A stretch of 22,749 nucleotides of DNA from a virus. Shown here in pieces: positions 20,495 to 22,749 of the stretch. Position numbers and translations under genes: made by a program. Each line of letters opens with the position of its first letter. Within the stretch, counting starts at the first letter, position 1. The notes under the pieces were generated by a model, which was not told the DNA's origin, did not search any database, and was given only the letters and a program-made list of their open reading frames with translations. Location of the stretch: positions 1 to 22,749 of IMG/VR virus record IMGVR_UViG_3300025086_000268; one strand, 5' to 3'.

Positions 20495-20797
20495 CTAGTT
20501 CTGCTTCAGCATTATCTCTATTAATTGCTGAAGTTTCTGATCTGATGCCTTCGCTGTCTCGGACTGCTCCGCCAATGAATCGACGATAGCCTCGATCTTG
20601 CTCGCATTGACTGCTGCTAATTTTCCCGTGGCTTGTGCCTCTTCAACTGTTTTTTCTACTACAGCTTCAATACGATCCACTTCTTCTTGTGTAGCCTGTG
20701 CTTGCGCCTGACTAGCGCCCCATACAACAGCGCCCGACAGTACAGCTAAAAACGCTGGCAATGCCCACGTTGGGACTCGAATTCCTTCTTCTGACAT
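20495..20797 (-). CDS. Single-TM coiled-coil protein, possible i-spanin-like or holin accessory (100 aa)
   Basis: The N-terminus has a short charged start (MSEEGIRVPTW) and one hydrophobic helix (~10-28, ALPAFLAVLSGAVVWGASQ). It is followed by about 65 residues of Ala/Glu/Lys/Gln-rich helix with heptad-like spacing (VDRIEAVVEKTVEEA, KIEAIVDSLAEQ, KLQQLIEIMLK), a probable coiled coil on the outer side of the membrane. Type II membrane proteins of this plan include inner-membrane spanins (Rz-like), but no partner lipoprotein with a clear lipobox is seen nearby, so this is only one option. A very strong AGGAGG (20803-20808) five bases before the ATG indicates high expression. That site also encodes the last Gly codons of the upstream gene. 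Confidence 0.7.
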   Translation of the reverse strand: MSEEGIRVPTWALPAFLAVLSGAVVWGASQAQAQATQEEVDRIEAVVEKTVEEAQATGKLAAVNASKIEAIVDSLAEQSETAKASDQKLQQLIEIMLKQN

Positions 20798-20798
20798 A

Positions 20799-21020
20799 TC
20801 AACCTCCTAAAAACTGCGGGATCAAAATGCTCCCAATAATTAAAATAATAATTCCATAAAGCATGCGGTCTTGTTTATCAAAACGTCTAGAGCCATCGTT
20901 TAAACGCTCCTCAATACGCAGGTAACGCTGCTCACACACTTGCTCGTGAGTAGAGATCTGGTTCAATGCCTTATCACCGTTGTCCAAGCTCCATTCCTCT
21001 GCCATCGCTAGATAGCACAT
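20799..21020 (-). CDS. C-tail-anchored small membrane protein, XhlA-like plan (73 aa)
   Basis: A charged N-terminal ~50 residues (THEQVCEQRYLRIEERLNDG, RRFDKQDR), probably coiled coil, are followed by one hydrophobic C-terminal helix (MLYGIIILIIGSILIPQFLGG, ~53-73). The same plan is seen in XhlA or haemolysin-type phage proteins that work with holins, but sequence similarity cannot be judged here. The start is uncertain: the ATG at 21020 lies two bases after the previous stop (TAACTATG), and a second ATG five codons later (MAEEWSLDNG) is equally plausible; neither has a clear ribosome site. A GTTTAAAC copy falls in the ERLNDG codons. Confidence 0.65.
   Translation of the reverse strand: MCYLAMAEEWSLDNGDKALNQISTHEQVCEQRYLRIEERLNDGSRRFDKQDRMLYGIIILIIGSILIPQFLGG
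20803..20808 (-). promoter_or_regulatory. Strong ribosome binding site of the TM coiled-coil protein
   Basis: AGGAGG on the minus strand, five bases before the ATG at 20797. It is the best Shine-Dalgarno in the window and overlaps the final Gly-Gly codons of the upstream membrane-protein gene. Confidence 0.7.
20898..20905. repeat. GTTTAAAC palindrome, copy 13
   Basis: Inside the 73-aa membrane-protein gene, read as CGT TTA AAC GAT (Arg-Leu-Asn-Asp). No further copy is seen to the right edge. Confidence 0.85.
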
Positions 21021-21022
21021 AG

Positions 21023-21184
21023 TTATTCTTTGGATTTACCCACATTCAAAGCGAGGGCTTCAATCACGGGGTAGATGTACTTCGCCATGAACGCATCATC
21101 TTTTGGGGTGGGCGTGGCAGCGCACACAGCAGATGCAATGACTGACAAGGTAGTCAAAGTAGTCACGATTTCAAGCAAACTCAT
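21023..21184 (-). CDS. Small membrane-associated protein with TPTPKDD / LALNVGK motif (53 aa)
   Basis: A short gene: a hydrophobic N-terminus (SLLEIVTTLTTLSVIASAVCA, ~2-22, given here as IVTTLTTLSVIASAV), then TPTPKDD, then AKYIYPVIEALALNVGKSKE. The TPTxxDD...ALNxGKxK pattern is one I recognise from tiny phage membrane proteins near lysis genes; function is not established to my knowledge. The cysteine after SAV is not in a good lipobox. The start is good: AAGGA lies six bases before the ATG, which forms TAATG with the preceding gene, and the stop lies two bases before the next ATG. Confidence 0.65.
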   Translation of the reverse strand: MSLLEIVTTLTTLSVIASAVCAATPTPKDDAFMAKYIYPVIEALALNVGKSKE

Positions 21185-21429
21185 TAGTGTTCCTTGAAGC
21201 CTTTGGGCAGACCTTGTGCCGTCTCAGGCTCTTCAACAGGCTGTACACCTTCAACGATGCTCTGGGTATACGCTTGCAGCAACACGTTACGCTCTGCGAT
21301 CTGCTGTTGCAGTGCGGCGATTTCACGACGGATCTCTGCAACTCTGGCAATGTGAGCCTGAGTCTCGACCTTCAGATCACCAAAGTTGTATTCTTCGTCG
21401 TTAATTACGACTTTGTTTTCTTCGCTCAT
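21184..21429 (-). CDS. Small coiled-coil protein, DUF6447-like (81 aa)
   Basis: It begins with a short strand pair (KVVINDEEYNFGDL, residues ~6-19) followed by one long helix (ARVAEIRREIAALQQQIAER, NVLLQAYTQSI) and a Pro/Glu tail. The plan 'TIxGxEYxLxxLs...helix with LxxQLAxxxTARxAY' matches what I know as DUF6447, small phage proteins often encoded near tail fibres; function unknown. The ATG at 21429 forms TAATG with the previous stop. AGGAG lies ten bases before it and four before an in-frame GTG at 21435, so a two-codon longer form is possible. The stop overlaps the next start (TAATG). Confidence 0.65.
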   Translation of the reverse strand: MSEENKVVINDEEYNFGDLKVETQAHIARVAEIRREIAALQQQIAERNVLLQAYTQSIVEGVQPVEEPETAQGLPKGFKEH

Positions 21430-21773
21430 TACCACGGTACTCCTGTAGCTTGTGTGGCGTTACGCTCAATTTGAGCCTCAACCTTTGCAGTACGCTCCGC
21501 TTCAATGCGAGCTTTGTACTCAGCAGCGGTTTCGTCGCCTTCTTTGTTGGCTTCCCAGATCCAGCCTAAAACGTCGCTTTCTTTGAGGTCAGCATAGGCA
21601 ATGTATCCGCTTGCAGACGCATCGTAGGTAAAGCGAGCCTTGCCGCTTTCGGTTGCAGTTTCGCCACCAGAGCCATCGCTTACAGCGTTTAGGCTCCAGT
21701 AAGCCAGAATGACGCCACCATCAGCGTCTACATGAGTCATGTTTTTAACTGACCAAGTTGTGTTAATAGCCAC
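21429..21773 (-). CDS. Fibre-adjacent conserved phage protein, DUF7936-like (114 aa)
   Basis: The first ~70 residues are strand-rich (TTWSVKNMTHVDADGGVILA, YWSLNAVSD, GKARFTYDAS) and are followed by YADLKESDVLGWIWEANKEG and a charged helix (YKARIEAERTAKVEAQIER) ending in GVPW. The pattern 'TWxVxxMxxxxxDGxVxxxxW...IPYxxLTExxVxGWV...IEAxLxxQI' is common downstream of tail fibres in marine and cyanobacterial phages and is what I know as DUF7936; a fibre-associated role is plausible. The start is GTG, with AAGGAG six bases upstream (21780-21785). It is one base downstream of the fibre stop. Confidence 0.7.
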   Translation of the reverse strand: MAINTTWSVKNMTHVDADGGVILAYWSLNAVSDGSGGETATESGKARFTYDASASGYIAYADLKESDVLGWIWEANKEGDETAAEYKARIEAERTAKVEAQIERNATQATGVPW

Positions 21774-21774
21774 G

Positions 21775-22749
21775 CTATTCTCCTTTAATTTTTGCTATTT
21801 CAGCTTTTAGTTCTTCAATTTGTTCTTGTTGCTCTTGGATTGCTTTAACCAACAAGGGTGTGATTCTGCCGTAGTCCACCTGTTGAGGTTTAATCTCGCC
21901 TTTATCGTCTACAGCATCTTTTTCTCCAGAAACAGCATCTGGGAATACATCTTCTACCTCATGGGCAATAAAGCCTTCTGAAAAGCTGTCATCTACTTTC
22001 CAAGTAAACTGAACAGGTTTAAGTTGATTTAATCTATCCAGCCCGTCTTTCAGTGTTTCCACATTTTCTTTAAGGCGATAGTCTGAGCTTGTGTTGAACT
22101 CTGTGGCAGTGTTTGTTGCGTTAATCGTACCAACTGTAGAGGCGCCATTATTGCGTACCTCTAAAACCAGATTAGTAAGTCCCGTTGTTAGGTTCTGCGT
22201 TTGGATGCCCGGCGTGCTTCCTGCATAGGTGAAAATGTTGCAAGCTCCAACGGGGGTGCTTGCGCCGAAACATACAGTATCGTTTCCTGCATCAGCAAAT
22301 AAAATATGGCTGTCGCTATCCCCCGCAACGCGGAAGTTTTGGTCGTTGCCATCACTATTAAAAATGATCTCGGTATCAGTGATCCGCATTCTTTCACCAA
22401 TTCCAGAGCCATTGTTGGTGTAAAAGAACAGCATACCTTTATCATCGTCTGCGCTGCCAAAATGACTTCCAGAGATTTGAGCGTTTATGACAGCTTCGCC
22501 GCCTGACCTAAACCCATTGAAGCGAACTGAGCTTTCTCGCCCAGTGTTAACGTCTTCGCTGTCATTGTTGACTAAATTTAAGATTGGAGATGTGCCAGCA
22601 ATACCATTCATGGTCATATTTCCACGAAAAGTAGCCGCTCCCCCCTCTGACATATCAAGGGTCAGGGCTGTGATTACTGAACCGCCATCTACACCCTTGA
22701 ATAAAAGGTCACCATCACTGATTCCTGTTAAAAACTGTACGTTGTTGCT
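21775..22749 (-). CDS. Tail fibre with C-terminal Peptidase_S74 chaperone, 3' part
   Basis: The frame is open to the right window edge, so the 5' end is missing; at least 324 codons are visible and the internal ATG at 22653 is not the start. The visible part begins with beta-repeat fibre sequence (FLTGISDGDLLFKGVDGG, GERMRITDTEIIFN, FRVAGDSDSHILF) typical of phage fibre and host-recognition shafts. From 22089 it is a Peptidase_S74 intramolecular chaperone: SSDYRLKEN with the Ser of the self-cleavage site and a conserved Lys, then PVQFTWK, GFIAHEVEDVFPDAV, and VDYGRITPLLVKAI followed by a C-terminal coiled coil (EQQEQIEELKAEIAKIK). Such domains trimerise the fibre and are then cut off. Family assignment is strong; the receptor is unknown. 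Confidence 0.9.
   Translation of the reverse strand, partial: SNNVQFLTGISDGDLLFKGVDGGSVITALTLDMSEGGAATFRGNMTMNGIAGTSPILNLVNNDSEDVNTGRESSVRFNGFRSGGEAVINAQISGSHFGSADDDKGMLFFYTNNGSGIGERMRITDTEIIFNSDGNDQNFRVAGDSDSHILFADAGNDTVCFGASTPVGACNIFTYAGSTPGIQTQNLTTGLTNLVLEVRNNGASTVGTINATNTATEFNTSSDYRLKENVETLKDGLDRLNQLKPVQFTWKVDDSFSEGFIAHEVEDVFPDAVSGEKDAVDDKGEIKPQQVDYGRITPLLVKAIQEQQEQIEELKAEIAKIKGE
21778..22089 (-). other. Peptidase_S74 intramolecular chaperone domain
   Basis: The last ~104 residues of the tail fibre. SSDYRLKEN marks the N-terminal edge where self-cleavage occurs in this family; HEVEDVFPDAV and the terminal trimeric coiled coil are also present. All elements that can be judged by eye look intact, so cleavage to a mature fibre lacking this part is expected. 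Confidence 0.85.
21780..21785 (-). promoter_or_regulatory. Ribosome binding site supporting a GTG start
   Basis: AAGGAG on the minus strand, six bases before the GTG at 21773. It identifies GTG as the start of the 114-aa gene; the site lies in the last codons of the tail-fibre gene. Confidence 0.6.

Noticed and set aside
753-20905. GTTTAAAC copies as cloning or adapter artefacts, because this octamer is the recognition site of a common rare cutter (PmeI).
   Set aside because: The copies lie within continuous reading frames of many genes, keep the frame and have diverse flanks, which vectors or adapters would not produce.
20495-21184. A complete spanin pair made of the 100-aa TM coiled-coil protein and the 53-aa protein as outer-membrane lipoprotein.
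   Set aside because: The 53-aa protein has no proper lipobox before its Cys (SAVC) and is shorter in its periplasmic part than expected. The 100-aa protein is kept only as a possible i-spanin.

Overview
The window is a stretch of the late (structure and lysis) region of a tailed double-stranded DNA phage. Every gene I can support lies on the minus strand, so transcription and gene order run from the right edge to the left edge. The proteins have the style of marine podoviruses of proteobacteria: a Peptidase_S74 tail fibre, a tail nozzle-like protein opening with an FKPGIYRE..VRFRSGHPEKVGGW-type N-terminus, GG(x)nRRF(Q/N)xG motifs, an EF-hand membrane protein and a 3-TM holin next to a T4-type lysozyme. 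The host is not shown by the sequence; a marine alphaproteobacterium is only a guess. Terminase, portal and capsid genes are not here and presumably lie beyond the right edge.

Layout in transcription order, right to left. (1) 22749-21775: 3' part of a tail fibre with a self-cleaving S74 chaperone. (2) 21773-19434: nine small genes in a tightly coupled run, several with membrane segments, coiled coils or an EF-hand. (3) 19402-17044: a 616-aa tail nozzle-like protein, then a 59-aa and a 110-aa protein. (4) 17020-9614: a 753-aa Gly/Pro-rich virion protein, a 126-aa conserved phage protein, a 164-aa degenerate GNAT-like protein (T7 gp13-like), and 690-aa and 729-aa coiled-coil, repeat-rich proteins. 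(5) 9614-498: a single 9.1-kb gene for a 3038-aa multidomain protein with an HEATH zincin motif, an EIQSD-type phage domain and an LPD38-like C-terminal region. (6) 501-1: holin and the start of the endolysin. The order nozzle / gp13-like / two mid-size proteins / giant protein / holin parallels T7 genes 12-13-14-15-16-17.5, so the 690-, 729- and 3038-aa products are best read as internal virion (ejection) proteins. This rests on order and style, not on proven homology.

The genome is extremely compact. The largest gap is 50 bp, no terminator, tRNA, CRISPR or insertion sequence is visible, and many junctions are TAATG or ATGA stop/start overlaps.

The strongest signal that genes do not explain is the 8-bp perfect palindrome GTTTAAAC. 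It occurs 13 times where roughly 0.5 is expected, on average every 1.7 kb. Four copies sit in the tiny gene junctions, touching or lying close to start or stop codons. Nine are inside genes and use only the two reading frames that avoid a stop. It looks like a phage-wide binding or modification site, comparable in form to cyanobacterial HIP1 or mycobacteriophage stoperators, and its role is unknown to me.
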